Part shown: positions 17,675-26,931 of the stretch, in pieces | Layout of the letters: each line of letters opens with the position of its first letter | Position numbering within the stretch: the stretch's first letter is position 1 | Assembly: GCA_029561145.1 (NCBI GenBank) | Contig: JAKQJM010000090.1 | Span: 1 to 41,258 of the forward strand | Length of the DNA stretch: 41,258 nt | Direction of reading: 5' to 3' | Source of the DNA: Pseudomonadota bacterium | GTDB taxonomy: Bacteria; Pseudomonadota; Gammaproteobacteria; Xanthomonadales; Rhodanobacteraceae | Notes under the pieces: model-generated | Seen by the model: only the letters and a program-made list of their open reading frames with translations | What the model was told of the DNA's origin: nothing | Database searches by the model: none | Made by a program: the position numbers and the translations under genes

Positions 17675-19464
17675 GCGCATTCGAACAAATGCGCGAAGGC
17701 GGCTTCAGCGCGCTTGACGCCGCCCTCATTGATGCGTTCGACTCCATCTGGCCGGGCAGCGACAGGTCTGCCTTGCACCTGGCTGCGCTGAACAGTTGGG
17801 CAGTCGGTCGCGGACACAGTTGCTTCACGCCGGAGCTGCTCGCCGAGTGGCCGTCCGGCACCGAGCCGGGATTGCGCGAGCGGGCCATCCACGCATGGCA
17901 CGAAGCCTTGCGCTCCGGCGCATGGCCGCAGGCGGCCTTCATCGGTTCGGCGGGCAGCGATTCGCCGATCGTCGTCGAGGGCGAGCGCGCCTGGTTGCGG
18001 CGCTACTGGCGTTACGAGCGCGAAATCGAGGCTGCCCTGATCGCGCGCACCGAGCCGCTTTCGACGAGCCCCGACCCTGCCGAAGTGCGCGATGCCCTTG
18101 ATCCCCTGCTGCCTCCCGGAGACCCTGCGGAAACCGACTGGCAGCGTGTCGCCGCCGTTATGGCGTTGCGCGCGCCACTGACCGTGATCTGCGGCGGGCC
18201 CGGCACCGGCAAGACCTTCACGGCCTTGCGCGTGCTTGCCCTGATCCGGCGGTTTTCGGATCGTCGCCTGCACATCGGCCTTGCTGCGCCGACTGGCAAG
18301 GCTGCCCAGCGGTTGAGCGAATCGGTGCGGCTCGGCCTGAAGGATCTTGCGCTGACCGACGACCAGCGGGCGGACCTGCCGACCGATGCGAGCACCCTGC
18401 ATCGCCTGCTCGGATTCCGCCCCCAGTCCGTGCAGCCGGCACGCGATGCCGCTCGGCCGCTCGATCTTGATGTGCTTGTCGTCGACGAATGCTCGATGGT
18501 CGATCTGCCGCTGATGGCCAAGCTGCTGCGCGCCTTGAAGCCCGGATGCCGACTTATCCTGCTTGGCGATGCCGACCAGTTGCCGGCGGTCGAGAACGGC
18601 GCCGTGCTGGCGACCTTGGCCGCCACGAACAGGTACAACCGCTACAGCGTGCCATCGGCGCAATGGATTGCAGCGGCGGGTGCGGCGACAGTGCCGACCA
18701 GCAACGAACGAGCGATCATCGCGGACCGCATCGTGCGTCTTGAACGACCGCGTCGTTTCGGCGGTGATTCCGGTATTGCGCGGCTTGTGCGCGCGATCCG
18801 GCTTGGCGATGCGGAAGCTGTGCTCGATACCTTGTCGGGCAGTGACGACATCCGCTGGCACGAGCAGCCGTGGCGAGCAGACAGTGCGGCCATGCGAAGT
18901 ACCGTGCGTGAATCCTATCGCGCATTGAGCGACGCGCAATCCCCCGCTACCGCCCTCGCCGCGATCAACCGCTACCGCATACTCTGTGCATTGCGTGAAG
19001 GCCCGCAGGGCGTCAGCGGTCTCAACCAAACCGTCTCGACAGCCCTGCATGGAGCCTTCTCGTCGAGCGCTTTCATCTCCGGGCGGCCCATCCTGGTCAC
19101 GAGCAACCAGCATGCGCTGGGGCTCTACAACGGGGATGTCGGCGTGCTGCTTGGCGAGCAACCCGGCTCGCCGTTGCGCGCCTGGTTCCTGCGCGGCGAT
19201 GGCGACCTGCAGGCACTCCTGCCGGCACAGCTGCCGCCGCACGAGAGCGCCTGGGCGATGACCGTGCACAAGGCGCAGGGCTCAGAGTTCGATACGGTCG
19301 AACTGGTCCTGCCCGATGAGCCGCATCCGTTGCTGACTCGCGAATGGCTCTACACCGCTGCCAGTCGCGCACGTTCGCACCTGCGCATCCATGCAAGCCG
19401 CGAGGTGATTGCTGCGGCACTCCAGCAACGCACGCGGCGCATCAACGGCCTGCGCTTCGACTGA
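17671..19464 (+). CDS. recD: Exodeoxyribonuclease V subunit RecD
   Basis: RecD is the 5'-3' superfamily 1B helicase of RecBCD. The 597 residues match the usual size (E. coli 608). Visible motifs are Walker A GGPGTGKTF with Lys181, DVLVVDECSMVDLPLMAKLL (motif II), LILLGDADQLPAVENGAVL (motif III), and MTVHKAQGSEFDTVELVLP (motifs V-VI), followed by WLYTAASRAR. The ATG at 17671 overlaps the recB stop in the ATGA pattern; a start slightly upstream is possible but would overlap more. The N-terminal ~110 residues form the RecB-contacting domain typical of full RecD rather than of the longer RecD2. A hairpin 18 bases downstream may end the recCBD transcript. Confidence 0.96.
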   Translation: MSAFEQMREGGFSALDAALIDAFDSIWPGSDRSALHLAALNSWAVGRGHSCFTPELLAEWPSGTEPGLRERAIHAWHEALRSGAWPQAAFIGSAGSDSPIVVEGERAWLRRYWRYEREIEAALIARTEPLSTSPDPAEVRDALDPLLPPGDPAETDWQRVAAVMALRAPLTVICGGPGTGKTFTALRVLALIRRFSDRRLHIGLAAPTGKAAQRLSESVRLGLKDLALTDDQRADLPTDASTLHRLLGFRPQSVQPARDAARPLDLDVLVVDECSMVDLPLMAKLLRALKPGCRLILLGDADQLPAVENGAVLATLAATNRYNRYSVPSAQWIAAAGAATVPTSNERAIIADRIVRLERPRRFGGDSGIARLVRAIRLGDAEAVLDTLSGSDDIRWHEQPWRADSAAMRSTVRESYRALSDAQSPATALAAINRYRILCALREGPQGVSGLNQTVSTALHGAFSSSAFISGRPILVTSNQHALGLYNGDVGVLLGEQPGSPLRAWFLRGDGDLQALLPAQLPPHESAWAMTVHKAQGSEFDTVELVLPDEPHPLLTREWLYTAASRARSHLRIHASREVIAAALQQRTRRINGLRFD

Positions 19465-19481
19465 CGTCGTGCGCACGCCAT

Positions 19482-19503
19482 GCCTCCCGCCGTCACGGGA
19501 GGC
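19482..19503 (+). terminator. Hairpin after recD
   Basis: GCCTCCCG pairs with CGGGAGGC over 8 bp around a 6-base loop, 17 bases after the recD stop. No T-tract follows, so it is only a candidate terminator for the recCBD unit. Confidence 0.45.
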
Positions 19504-19587
19504 GGCCAGGCAGCGACGCATTTCGATCGCATCGCAAGGGAATGCAGCGTGACTGAAGTCACTCGATCAGTCGGGTATCCTTGGCCG

Positions 19588-20604
19588 ATGAATGACCTCG
19601 ACTCCCATGATTCGATCCGCGCCGTGCTCTGGCGCGGCGACCGTCTGCGCCTCCTCGATCAGCGCAAGCTGCCCTTCGTCGAGGACTACATCGATTGCAC
19701 GACGGCTGCGCAGGTCGCGCAGGCGATTCGTGACCTCGTCGTGCGCGGTGCGCCCGCGATCGGCATATCGGCCGCGTGGGGCGTCGTGCTCGCTGCGCAG
19801 CGCGGTCGTGATGCAGTGGACGCGGCCCTGCCGATGCTGCGTGCCGCTCGACCGACCGCGGTCAACCTGATGTGGGCGCTCGATCGCATGCAGCGGCGCA
19901 TCACCGAGGGCGCGGATGCGCCGGCACTCGAACGGGAAGCGCAGCAGATCCAGGATGAGGATCTCGCTGCCAACCGGCACATGGGCGAGCTCGGCGCATC
20001 CCTGCTCGGCGAGAGTGTCGGTGTGATGACCCACTGCAACACCGGCTCGCTGGCGACCGCTGGTTACGGCACCGCGCTCGGCGTGATCCGCGCCGGCGTC
20101 GGCGGTGGCCGGATCAGTCGCGTGTTCGCCGGCGAAACGCGACCCTGGTTGCAAGGTGCGCGCCTGACGATGTGGGAATTGATGCGCGACGGCATCCCGG
20201 CAACGCTGGTTTCCGATTCCGCCGCGGCGCACCTGATGAAATCGGGACAAGTGCAATGGGTTGTCGTCGGCGCCGATCGCATCGCCGCGAACGGCGATGT
20301 CGCCAACAAGATCGGCACCTACCAGCTGGCCATCTCCGCGCGCCACCACGGCGTCCGCTTCATGGTTGTTGCGCCGGCATCGACAGTCGACATGGCGACG
20401 GTCAGTGGCGACGACATCGAGATCGAGATGCGCGATTCCTCGGAACTGCTCGCGCACTCCGGGCAGCGCACCGTGGTCGACGGGGCAGTCGCGTGGAATC
20501 CGGTGTTCGACGTGACGCCGGCCGGGTTGATCGATGCCATCGTCACCGAGCGTGGTGTCATCGAGAAACCCGACGCGTCGCGCATGCAGGCGATGTTCGG
20601 CTGA
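19588..20604 (+). CDS. mtnA: Methylthioribose-1-phosphate isomerase
   Basis: MtnA converts 5-methylthioribose-1-phosphate to methylthioribulose-1-phosphate in the methionine salvage pathway. The 338-residue protein is related to eIF2B subunits. Signatures are [34 protein letters not shown] (the Cys being catalytic), [16 protein letters not shown], and [21 protein letters not shown] (the catalytic Asp). ATG 19588 gives the standard N-terminus; the frame is open upstream, but that part is not conserved in character. A MtnA homologue next to gyrA is a recurring arrangement in Pseudomonas and Xanthomonadales, recalled from general knowledge. A small hairpin (GTGAC-TGAA-GTCAC, 19549-19562) precedes the gene; no SAM riboswitch was recognised. 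Confidence 0.95.
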   Translation: MNDLDSHDSIRAVLWRGDRLRLLDQRKLPFVEDYIDCTTAAQVAQAIRDLVVRGAPAIGISAAWGVVLAAQRGRDAVDAALPMLRAARPTAVNLMWALDRMQRRITEGADAPALEREAQQIQDEDLAANRHMGELGASLLGESVGVMTHCNTGSLATAGYGTALGVIRAGVGGGRISRVFAGETRPWLQGARLTMWELMRDGIPATLVSDSAAAHLMKSGQVQWVVVGADRIAANGDVANKIGTYQLAISARHHGVRFMVVAPASTVDMATVSGDDIEIEMRDSSELLAHSGQRTVVDGAVAWNPVFDVTPAGLIDAIVTERGVIEKPDASRMQAMFG

Positions 20605-20662
20605 CTCCGTCGGCGATGCCCCTGTCCGCCGTCCTCCTTCCGCTGCGCTGAGCCACGACGCG

Positions 20663-21055
20663 ATGCGCCAGGTGATCCTGTTCTGCGTCGTCGGCTTCAT
20701 CGGATTCCTCGTCGATGCGGGCATCGTCCAGTTTCTCGTGAGCGCGTTCGCCGCGAATCCGTATCTGTCGCGCCTGTTCTCGTTCCTTGCAGCAGCGACC
20801 ACGACCTGGCTGTTCAACCGCAGCTTCACGTTCAAGCACATCCGTCACTACGGGCGATTCGGCGAATGGTCGCGCTACGTGTTCGCGATGTGCGGTGGTT
20901 TCGCGGTCAATTTCTCGATCTACTCGGCTGTGGTCTATCACTACCCGCTGGCCCAGCGCCTGCCGGCACTCGCCGTCGCGATCGGCTCGATCGGCGGCTT
21001 CGTGGTCAATTTTTCAGCCTCGCGATTCTGGATCTTCCGGCATCCGGAATCCTGA
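20663..21055 (+). CDS. GtrA-family membrane protein
   Basis: A 130-residue protein with four predicted membrane helices: about residues 5-25, 36-53 (FLAAATTTWLFNRSFTF), 70-90 and 99-120. The motif TTWLFNRSFTF and the closing VNFSASRFWIFR are hallmarks of the GtrA/DPMS family. Members are thought to help move or anchor polyprenyl-phosphate-linked sugars in cell-surface glycan synthesis. The start at ATG 20663 gives a clean hydrophobic N-terminus; an in-frame upstream extension is arginine-rich and unlikely. It sits alone between mtnA and gyrA, with no glycosyltransferase partner, so its glycan is unknown. Confidence 0.85.
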   Translation: MRQVILFCVVGFIGFLVDAGIVQFLVSAFAANPYLSRLFSFLAAATTTWLFNRSFTFKHIRHYGRFGEWSRYVFAMCGGFAVNFSIYSAVVYHYPLAQRLPALAVAIGSIGGFVVNFSASRFWIFRHPES

Positions 21056-21143
21056 TGCCGCGGGCGGCTTCGGGTCGGCCCGGGCAGTGCTTCACGCGCT
21101 TCGATTCGCGTACTTGCCGAGCGCGCGGAAGGGTGCCGTTTCG

Positions 21144-21152
21144 TGCTAATAT
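21144..21152 (+). promoter_or_regulatory. Possible extended -10 promoter of gyrA
   Basis: TGCTAATAT reads as an extended -10 (TG, one base, then TAATAT), about 90 bases before the gyrA start. No -35 hexamer is seen at 16-18 bases upstream, which extended -10 promoters can tolerate. Inferred from sequence only. Confidence 0.35.
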
Positions 21153-21239
21153 TTCGCGTTTTCGCCGCGACCATTCCGGCACCACGACACGGTTGGTTTT
21201 CGAGCCGTAACGTCCTGATTCATATGGAAGAATTGCTCA

Positions 21240-23864
21240 ATGGCTGAGTTCGCCAAAGAAGTCATACGCGTCAACATCGAAGACGAAGTCCGGCAAAGCT
21301 ATCTCGACTACGCGATGAGCGTGATTGTCGGTCGTGCGTTGCCCGATGTGCGCGACGGCCTCAAACCCGTGCATCGACGCATCCTGTATGCGATGCAGGA
21401 GTCGAGCACGGTCTGGAACCGGCCCTACGTGAAGTGCGCCCGCGTCATCGGTGACGTGATGGGTAAATACCATCCGCACGGCGATTCGTCGATCTATGAC
21501 GCCCTCGTGCGCATGGCCCAGGATTTCTCGATGCGCTACATGCTCATCGACGGCCAGGGCAACTTCGGCTCGGTCGATGGCGACAATGCGGCGGCCATGC
21601 GTTACACCGAGTGCCGGCTGGATCGACTCAGTTCCGAACTGCTCGCCGACATCGACAAGGAAACCGTCGATTTCCAGCCCAACTACGACGAGAAGGAACT
21701 TGAGCCGACGGTCCTTCCGGCGCGCATCCCCAACCTGCTCGTCAACGGTTCGGCCGGCATCGCCGTCGGCATGGCGACCAATGTACCGCCGCACAACCTG
21801 ACCGAGGTGCTGAGCGCGTGCATCGCCCTGATCGATGATGCCAATCTCGAATTCGAGGACCTCATGCGCATCGTGCCGGGTCCGGATTTCCCGACCGCCG
21901 GCATCATCAACGGCTCGGCAGGAATCGTCGAAGCCTATCGCACCGGTCGCGGACGCATCCTCGTTCGCGCCAGGGCCGAGGTCGAAGTCGAAGCCAACGG
22001 CCGCGAAACGATCATCGTCAGCGAGCTGCCTTTCCAGGTGAACAAGGCACGGCTGATCGAGAAGATCGCCGAGCTGGTCAAGGAAAAGAAGATCGAGGGC
22101 ATCTCCGAGCTGCGCGACGAGTCCGACAAGGACGGCATGCGCGTGGTCATCGAGGTGCGCAAGGACGCGATGGGCGATGTCCTGCTCAACAACCTGTACC
22201 AGCAGACCCAGATGCAGGTGACGTTCGGCATCAACATGGTTGCCCTCGTGGATGGCCAGCCGCGCACGCTCGGCCTGCGCGAGATCCTCGATGCCTTCAT
22301 CCGCCATCGTCGCGAAGTGGTCACGCGCCGCACGATCTTCGAACTGCGCAAGGCGCGTGACCGTGCCCACATCCTCGAAGGCCTGACCGTCGCGTTGGCC
22401 AACATCGACGAGATGATCGAGCTGATCAAGACCTCGGCTTCGAGCGACGAGGCGAAACAGCGCATGCTCGCAAGGCGCTGGGAGCCGGGCCTCGTGCGCT
22501 CGCTGTTGTCTGCATCGGGTGCCGATCTTTCAAAGCCCGAGAAACTCGATCCGGGCGTGGGTTTGTCGGAGGCGGGGTACCAGCTTTCCGAAGTGCAGGC
22601 GCAGCAGATCCTCGAAATGCGCCTGAGTCGTCTGACCGGCCTCGAACAGGAAAAACTCACAGACGAGTACAGGGACCTGCTCAAGGCGATCTCCGCCCTG
22701 CTCGAGATCCTCGAGGACCCGGCGCGGCTGCTCGCGGTGATCCGCGAGGAACTCGTCTCGCTCAGGGAGGAGTTCGGCGACGCCCGTCGAACGGTCATCC
22801 AGATCAACCAGGACGACCTCGACATGCTCGACCTGATCGAGCCCGAGGATGTCGTCGTCACGCTCTCGCATACCGGCTATGCCAAGCGCCAGCCAGCCAG
22901 CATCTATCGCGCGCAGAAGCGCGGTGGCAAGGGTCGCTCCGCCTCGGCGTTGAAGGACGAGGATTTCGTCGAGCGCCTGTGGATCGCCAATACCCATGAC
23001 ACCTTGCTCGTCTTCACGAGCAGCGGCCGTGTCTACTGGCTCAAGGTGTACCAGATGCCCGATGCCGGCCCGAACGCGCGCGGCAAGCCGATCGTCAACC
23101 TGCTGCCCCTGCAGGAAGGCGAGAAAGTCCAGGCGATCCTGCCGGTGCATGAGTATGCGGAAGATCGCTTCGTCTTCTTCGCCACCGAGAACGGCACGGT
23201 CAAGAAGACGCCGCTCACCGAATACGCCTACCAGTTGCAGAAGGGCAAGATCGCGATCGGGCTCGCCGAAGGCGATGCTCTGGTCGATGTGCAGATCACC
23301 GATGGCGAGAGCGACATCCTGCTGTTTGCCTCGAACGGCAAGACCGTGCGCTTCGACGAGAACACCGTGCGCTCGACCGGCCGCACCTCGAGTGGCGTGC
23401 GCGGCATCCGACTCGGCAAGGGTGAGAAGGTCGTCAGCCTGATCGTGCGTGATGGCGATGGCGACATCCTCACGGCAACCGAGCGTGGCTACGGCAAGCG
23501 CACCGAGCTTGCGGAGTATCCGCGCAAGGGTCGTGGCAACCAGGGCGTGATCGGCATCAAGTGCTCGGAGCGCAATGGCGAACTGGTCGGTGCCGTGCAG
23601 ATCAGCGAGGAACACGAGCTGATGCTGATCTCGAACCAGGGCACCCTCGTGCGCACCCGCGCTGCCGAAGTCGCCAAGGTCGGACGCAACACGCAAGGCG
23701 TTACCCTGATCCGCTTGCCCGACGACGAGAAGCTGGTCGGACTGGTTCGTCTCGATGCCATCGAGGAAGAGGCGGCTGCGGAAGGCGATTCCGATGCGGC
23801 CAGCGAAGGTGCTCCAGGATCGGGCAACAGCGCCGGCGAAGTCCCCCCCGCGACGGCGGAGTAG
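21240..23864 (+). CDS. gyrA: DNA gyrase subunit A
   Basis: GyrA is the breakage-reunion subunit of gyrase, which introduces negative supercoils. The 874 residues match E. coli (875), and the numbering is preserved at the start. The catalytic Tyr is Tyr122 in AAAMRYTE. The quinolone-determining region reads [15 protein letters not shown], with Ser83 and Asp87, the susceptible-type residues. The C-terminal DNA-wrapping domain holds a GyrA box QKRGGKG, one conservative change from QRRGGKG, which separates gyrase from topoisomerase IV. The C-terminal tail is acidic and Ala/Gly-rich ([16 protein letters not shown]). GGAAG lies 9 bases before the ATG. No serC follows; the next gene is convergent sufT, across a hairpin. 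Confidence 0.98.
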   Translation: MAEFAKEVIRVNIEDEVRQSYLDYAMSVIVGRALPDVRDGLKPVHRRILYAMQESSTVWNRPYVKCARVIGDVMGKYHPHGDSSIYDALVRMAQDFSMRYMLIDGQGNFGSVDGDNAAAMRYTECRLDRLSSELLADIDKETVDFQPNYDEKELEPTVLPARIPNLLVNGSAGIAVGMATNVPPHNLTEVLSACIALIDDANLEFEDLMRIVPGPDFPTAGIINGSAGIVEAYRTGRGRILVRARAEVEVEANGRETIIVSELPFQVNKARLIEKIAELVKEKKIEGISELRDESDKDGMRVVIEVRKDAMGDVLLNNLYQQTQMQVTFGINMVALVDGQPRTLGLREILDAFIRHRREVVTRRTIFELRKARDRAHILEGLTVALANIDEMIELIKTSASSDEAKQRMLARRWEPGLVRSLLSASGADLSKPEKLDPGVGLSEAGYQLSEVQAQQILEMRLSRLTGLEQEKLTDEYRDLLKAISALLEILEDPARLLAVIREELVSLREEFGDARRTVIQINQDDLDMLDLIEPEDVVVTLSHTGYAKRQPASIYRAQKRGGKGRSASALKDEDFVERLWIANTHDTLLVFTSSGRVYWLKVYQMPDAGPNARGKPIVNLLPLQEGEKVQAILPVHEYAEDRFVFFATENGTVKKTPLTEYAYQLQKGKIAIGLAEGDALVDVQITDGESDILLFASNGKTVRFDENTVRSTGRTSSGVRGIRLGKGEKVVSLIVRDGDGDILTATERGYGKRTELAEYPRKGRGNQGVIGIKCSERNGELVGAVQISEEHELMLISNQGTLVRTRAAEVAKVGRNTQGVTLIRLPDDEKLVGLVRLDAIEEEAAAEGDSDAASEGAPGSGNSAGEVPPATAE

Positions 23865-23880
23865 ATCGCCCCGTGATCAA

Positions 23881-23910
23881 TCGCGGGAGCGACTCCAGTC
23901 GCTCCCGCGA
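23881..23910 (+). repeat. REP-like palindrome between gyrA and sufT
   Basis: TCGCGGGAGCGA and TCGCTCCCGCGA form a perfect 12-bp stem around the loop CTCCAG, 16 bases after the gyrA stop. It lies between two convergent genes, so it could end transcription from both sides, although there is no T-tract. The GGGAGCGACT...AGTCGCTCCC core resembles REP sequences recalled from Pseudomonas and Xanthomonadaceae. Confidence 0.65.
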
Positions 23911-23969
23911 GCAACACGCGTGAATCGACGCGACGATCATGAAACCGTGCGCCGCAGCGCCGGAGTCGT

Positions 23970-24527
23970 TCAGAACATGCCGGTTTCGAGCTTGGCGGCG
24001 TCCGACATCATGCTGTGGTTCCACGGCGGGTCGAAGACGAGGTCGACATCGGCTTCGCTGATGGTCGGGATCATCTCGAGCTTGCTGCGCACATCCTCGA
24101 TGAGGATCTCGCCCATGCCGCATCCCGGCGCCGTCAGCGTCATGCGCACGTTGACCTTGCGCTGGCCGTCTTCGGTTTTTTCGAGATCGCAGTCGTAGAC
24201 CAGGCCGAGTTCGACGATGTCGATCGGGATCTCGGGATCGAAGCAGGTGCGCAACTGCGACCAGACCAGCTTCTCGACGTCCTCGTCGGCGGCATCGGGT
24301 GGCAGTTCCAGCGGGGCTGGTGGCAGCTTGCCGATCGCATCACCATCGCTGCCCGCGATGCGGAACAGGTTGCCGTCGACGAACACCGTGAAGCTGCCAC
24401 CGAGTGCCTGCGTGATGTAACCGGCTTGTCCGGCGGGCAGGGTCACGCTTTCACCCTGGGGCACCATGACGGCCGGGCAATCGCGCTCGAAGCGAACCGG
24501 TTCGGAAGTTGAGCTGTATCCACCCAT
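23970..24527 (-). CDS. sufT: Putative Fe-S cluster assembly protein SufT
   Basis: A 185-residue protein of the SufT type, which carries a DUF59/MIP18 domain and helps mature Fe-S proteins in many bacteria. The N-terminal part contains DCPAVMVPQGESVTLPAGQAGYITQALGG in broken form (see PAVMVPQGES and ITQALGGSFTV). The DUF59 part shows DPEIPIDIVELGLVYD and LTAPGCGMGEILIEDV, where the Cys of PGCGM is the conserved residue. It ends VDLVFDPPWNHSMMSDAAKLE. The rest of the suf operon is not in the window. It lies about 95 bases downstream of the MocR-type regulator on the same strand. A TTGACA hexamer on the - strand at 24564-24569 could be the -35 of its own promoter, but the matching -10 is poor. 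Confidence 0.93.
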   Translation of the reverse strand: MGGYSSTSEPVRFERDCPAVMVPQGESVTLPAGQAGYITQALGGSFTVFVDGNLFRIAGSDGDAIGKLPPAPLELPPDAADEDVEKLVWSQLRTCFDPEIPIDIVELGLVYDCDLEKTEDGQRKVNVRMTLTAPGCGMGEILIEDVRSKLEMIPTISEADVDLVFDPPWNHSMMSDAAKLETGMF

Positions 24528-24622
24528 GAAGGAATGACTTCTGCTGATCGTTGCGTCTCAAGCTGTCAATTATGAGGCTTGCGCGACGGTTGCGTTGGAA
24601 TATCGGGACTGGCTGGCCGGGT

Positions 24623-26071
24623 TCAACCGATCAGGCCGGTCTCGCGCAGGCAGCGCCCGAGCAGACGCAGTGCTGCTTCGATATCGGCGGGAGGCAGTCC
24701 GGCGTAACCGAGCAGCAGGCCCGGGCGTGCGGAATTCTGGAACGAGTAGGGAGCGACCGTGTACAGGCCGAGGCCACGTTCGCGCGCGTGAGCGGCCAGC
24801 CGCTCGCACTCGGCATGGCTTCCCGACCTGAGCCAGGCCGTCAGGTGCATGCCCGCGTTCGAATCGACGACCTCGAAGGCATCGCCGGTGTGCTTGCGCA
24901 ACCCGCCGAGCATCGCCGTGCGGCGCGCGCGCAGGCTTTGCGCGGCACGGCGAAGGTGACGCTCGAAGCCACCCGTGGCCATGAAGTGCGCCAGTGCGGC
25001 CTGTTCGAGCGTATTGCTGCCACGATCCTCCAGCCATTTCGCTGCGCGGAATGCATCACCAAGGGATTCCGGCAGCACCATGTAGCCGAGTCGCAGCGCC
25101 GGGAACAGGGTCTTCGAATAGCTGCCGATGTAGATCACGCGACCGTCGTGATCGAGTGACTTGAGCGCGGCCAGCGGCCGCCCGCCGAAGCGGAACTCGC
25201 CATCGTAGTCATCCTCGATCAGCCACGCCTTCCGTGCTGCCGCCCATTCGAGCAGTTCAACGCGTCGTGCCAGCGGCAGTAGCGCGCCGGTTGGAAACTG
25301 ATGCGAGGGCGTGACCACGGCAAGGCGCGCCTGCTTCGGCAATGCCGAGGGCACCAGTCCCGCATCGTCGACACGCACGCCACGCACGCGCGCGCCATAG
25401 GCCGAGAAGATCTGCCGCGCGCCGCGGTAGTGCGGATCCTCGAGCACGACGGTTTCGCCATCGTCGAGCAGGACTCGGGAAGCGAGGGCGAATGCCTGCT
25501 GCGTGCCCGAGATGACCAGCACGTTTTCGGGCGACGCCGTCACGCCACGCCGACGCGCAAGGTAATCGCAGATCTGCTCGCGCAATGCCGGCAATCCCTG
25601 TGCATCGGGGTAATCGAACTCGGCGCGTTCGCTGGCGCGGTTGATCTCGCGCCGCCACGCGCTGGCGAGAGCCGGATTGGTCAGCGGCAATCCGTACTGA
25701 AGGTTGAAGCGCAATCCGCGGTGCTGCCGACCCGGGATCAGCGCGCCATCGCTGACCGCGAGCGCACGCCGCGCGAACGCCGACAACGGGGCGGCCAGCG
25801 CATCACCGGCTTGCAGGCGCGGCGCAGTCGGGCGATTGCCGAGATCGGCGACAAAGCTGCCCGAGCCGACGCGCCCGTGCAGGAATCCTTCGGCCTGCAA
25901 CTGGTCGTAGGCGGCTATCACGGTATTGCGCGAGATGCCGAGTTCATTGGCGAGGCTGCGACTCGCCGGTACGCGCGAACCGGCCGCCAGTCGTGATTCG
26001 AGGATGGCTGTCTTGAGCGCGCGGATCAATTGCGCGTAGCGAGGGCCCTGGCCATCGAGATCGATGTACAT
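24623..26071 (-). CDS. MocR/PdxR-type transcriptional regulator (GntR HTH plus aminotransferase domain)
   Basis: A 482-residue fusion regulator. Residues 1-70 are a GntR-type winged helix (RALKTAILESRLAAGSRVP, RSLANELGISRNTVIAAYDQL). The rest is a fold-type I aminotransferase domain that binds PLP and senses ligands instead of catalysing. YSKTLFPALRLGYMV carries the PLP lysine, Lys320. Members control vitamin B6, GABA, taurine or other amine pathways. The start chosen is ATG 26071 (MYIDLDGQGPRYAQL), which matches typical MocR N-termini; an ATG 33 bases upstream is also in frame. The gene is divergent from a flavin-binding protein, and inverted ATTGGCTC sites lie between them, suggesting control of both. 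The ligand and full target set are unknown. Confidence 0.93.
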   Translation of the reverse strand: MYIDLDGQGPRYAQLIRALKTAILESRLAAGSRVPASRSLANELGISRNTVIAAYDQLQAEGFLHGRVGSGSFVADLGNRPTAPRLQAGDALAAPLSAFARRALAVSDGALIPGRQHRGLRFNLQYGLPLTNPALASAWRREINRASERAEFDYPDAQGLPALREQICDYLARRRGVTASPENVLVISGTQQAFALASRVLLDDGETVVLEDPHYRGARQIFSAYGARVRGVRVDDAGLVPSALPKQARLAVVTPSHQFPTGALLPLARRVELLEWAAARKAWLIEDDYDGEFRFGGRPLAALKSLDHDGRVIYIGSYSKTLFPALRLGYMVLPESLGDAFRAAKWLEDRGSNTLEQAALAHFMATGGFERHLRRAAQSLRARRTAMLGGLRKHTGDAFEVVDSNAGMHLTAWLRSGSHAECERLAAHARERGLGLYTVAPYSFQNSARPGLLLGYAGLPPADIEAALRLLGRCLRETGLIG

Positions 26072-26072
26072 G

Positions 26073-26118
26073 ATTGGCTCTATTCCTTCCCGCAATGTTG
26101 GCACTCGAAGGAGCCAAT
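26073..26118. promoter_or_regulatory. Operator-like repeats in the MocR intergenic region
   Basis: ATTGGCTC (26073-26080) and its exact inverse GAGCCAAT (26111-26118) are 30 bases apart. Between them GTTGGCAC (26097-26104) is a degenerate third copy in the same direction as the first. MocR regulators commonly bind paired TGG-containing half-sites in direct or inverted order. The left arm begins 2 bases upstream of the regulator start, a location suited to autoregulation. Binding is inferred, not shown. Confidence 0.6.
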
Positions 26119-26168
26119 TTCCGCTGTCATGCTGGCCGCGTCAAGTTCGCTGATCCGAGGATTCCGTG

Positions 26169-26813
26169 ATGCCCAGGCATGCCCGCAACAAGGTCAGGCG
26201 CGTCGCCCAGCGCGGCCACTACGATCAGGAAACGATCCACGCGATTCTCGATGCAGGCTGGATCGCACACGTGTCGTTCGCCGATCCGCAAGGCCAGCCG
26301 TTCGTGATCCCGATGCTGTACGCGCGTGAAGAGGATCACCTGTATCTGCACGGGTCCATCGCGAGCCGCCTGCTGAGCACGGTCGGCAGCGGCATCGAGA
26401 CCTGTCTCTGCGTGACCCTGATCGATGGCCTCGTGCTGGCCCGTTCACATTTCCATCATTCGATGAACTACCGTTCCGTGGTCGCGTTCGGCAAGGCGAT
26501 CGCGGTCGTCGATCCGGTCGAGAAAGCGGCGATCTTCGCGCGCTTCGTCGACAGCCTGATTCCGGGACGCGCAGAGGAATCCCGCGCCGCCGACAGGAAT
26601 GAACTCAATGCCACGGCCCTCCTGCGCTTCACAATCGAGCAAGCCAGCGCCAAGGTCCGCACGGGCGGGCCGAAGGACGATCCGTCCGACAAGGACCTGC
26701 CGATCTGGTCCGGTGTCGTTCCGATCAGCCAGCGCTATGCGGAACCCGTGCCCGCCGACGATGTCTCGCCTGGTGCTCCCATTCCGCCCTCGGTGCGACG
26801 CCTGTTCGCTTGA
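26169..26813 (+). CDS. Pyridoxamine 5'-phosphate oxidase-like flavin-binding protein
   Basis: A 214-residue split-barrel flavoprotein of the Pyridox_ox_2/NimA type. The N-terminal region has RNKVRRVAQRGHYDQETIHAILDAG, where the Arg-rich start and the H-x-D segment are typical. It is followed by IAHVSFADPQGQPFVIPMLY and LYLHGSIASRLL, and by HHSMNYRSVVAFGKA, all landmarks of this group. These proteins bind FMN or a related flavin; their substrates are mostly unknown, and NimA relatives reduce nitroimidazoles. The start at ATG 26169 is supported by GAGG with 8-base spacing. The gene is divergent from the MocR regulator, a common pairing that suggests a link to B6 or amine metabolism. Confidence 0.88.
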   Translation: MPRHARNKVRRVAQRGHYDQETIHAILDAGWIAHVSFADPQGQPFVIPMLYAREEDHLYLHGSIASRLLSTVGSGIETCLCVTLIDGLVLARSHFHHSMNYRSVVAFGKAIAVVDPVEKAAIFARFVDSLIPGRAEESRAADRNELNATALLRFTIEQASAKVRTGGPKDDPSDKDLPIWSGVVPISQRYAEPVPADDVSPGAPIPPSVRRLFA

Positions 26814-26831
26814 AACAACGACTTCCGGCCA

Positions 26832-26860
26832 TTACGAAGCGGCGGGGCGGCCGGTAGAAT
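26832..26860 (+). promoter_or_regulatory. Candidate sigma-70 promoter before the 143-residue membrane protein
   Basis: TAGAAT at 26855-26860 matches the -10 consensus at 5 of 6 positions. TTACGA at 26832-26837, with a 17-base spacer, is a weak -35. It is about 70 bases before ATG 26932 and follows the stop of the preceding gene. The -10 is convincing; the -35 is not. Confidence 0.4.
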
Positions 26861-26931
26861 CGCGCCTTCCTGAATCGAAGCCCTGAACACGATGATCGTT
26901 TCCCCGATGTGCCTGGCGGATTGTCGAACCG

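Noticed and set aside
19549-19562. Small hairpin before mtnA considered as part of a SAM riboswitch
   Set aside because: Only a 5-bp stem; none of the multi-helix layout of a SAM riboswitch is present.
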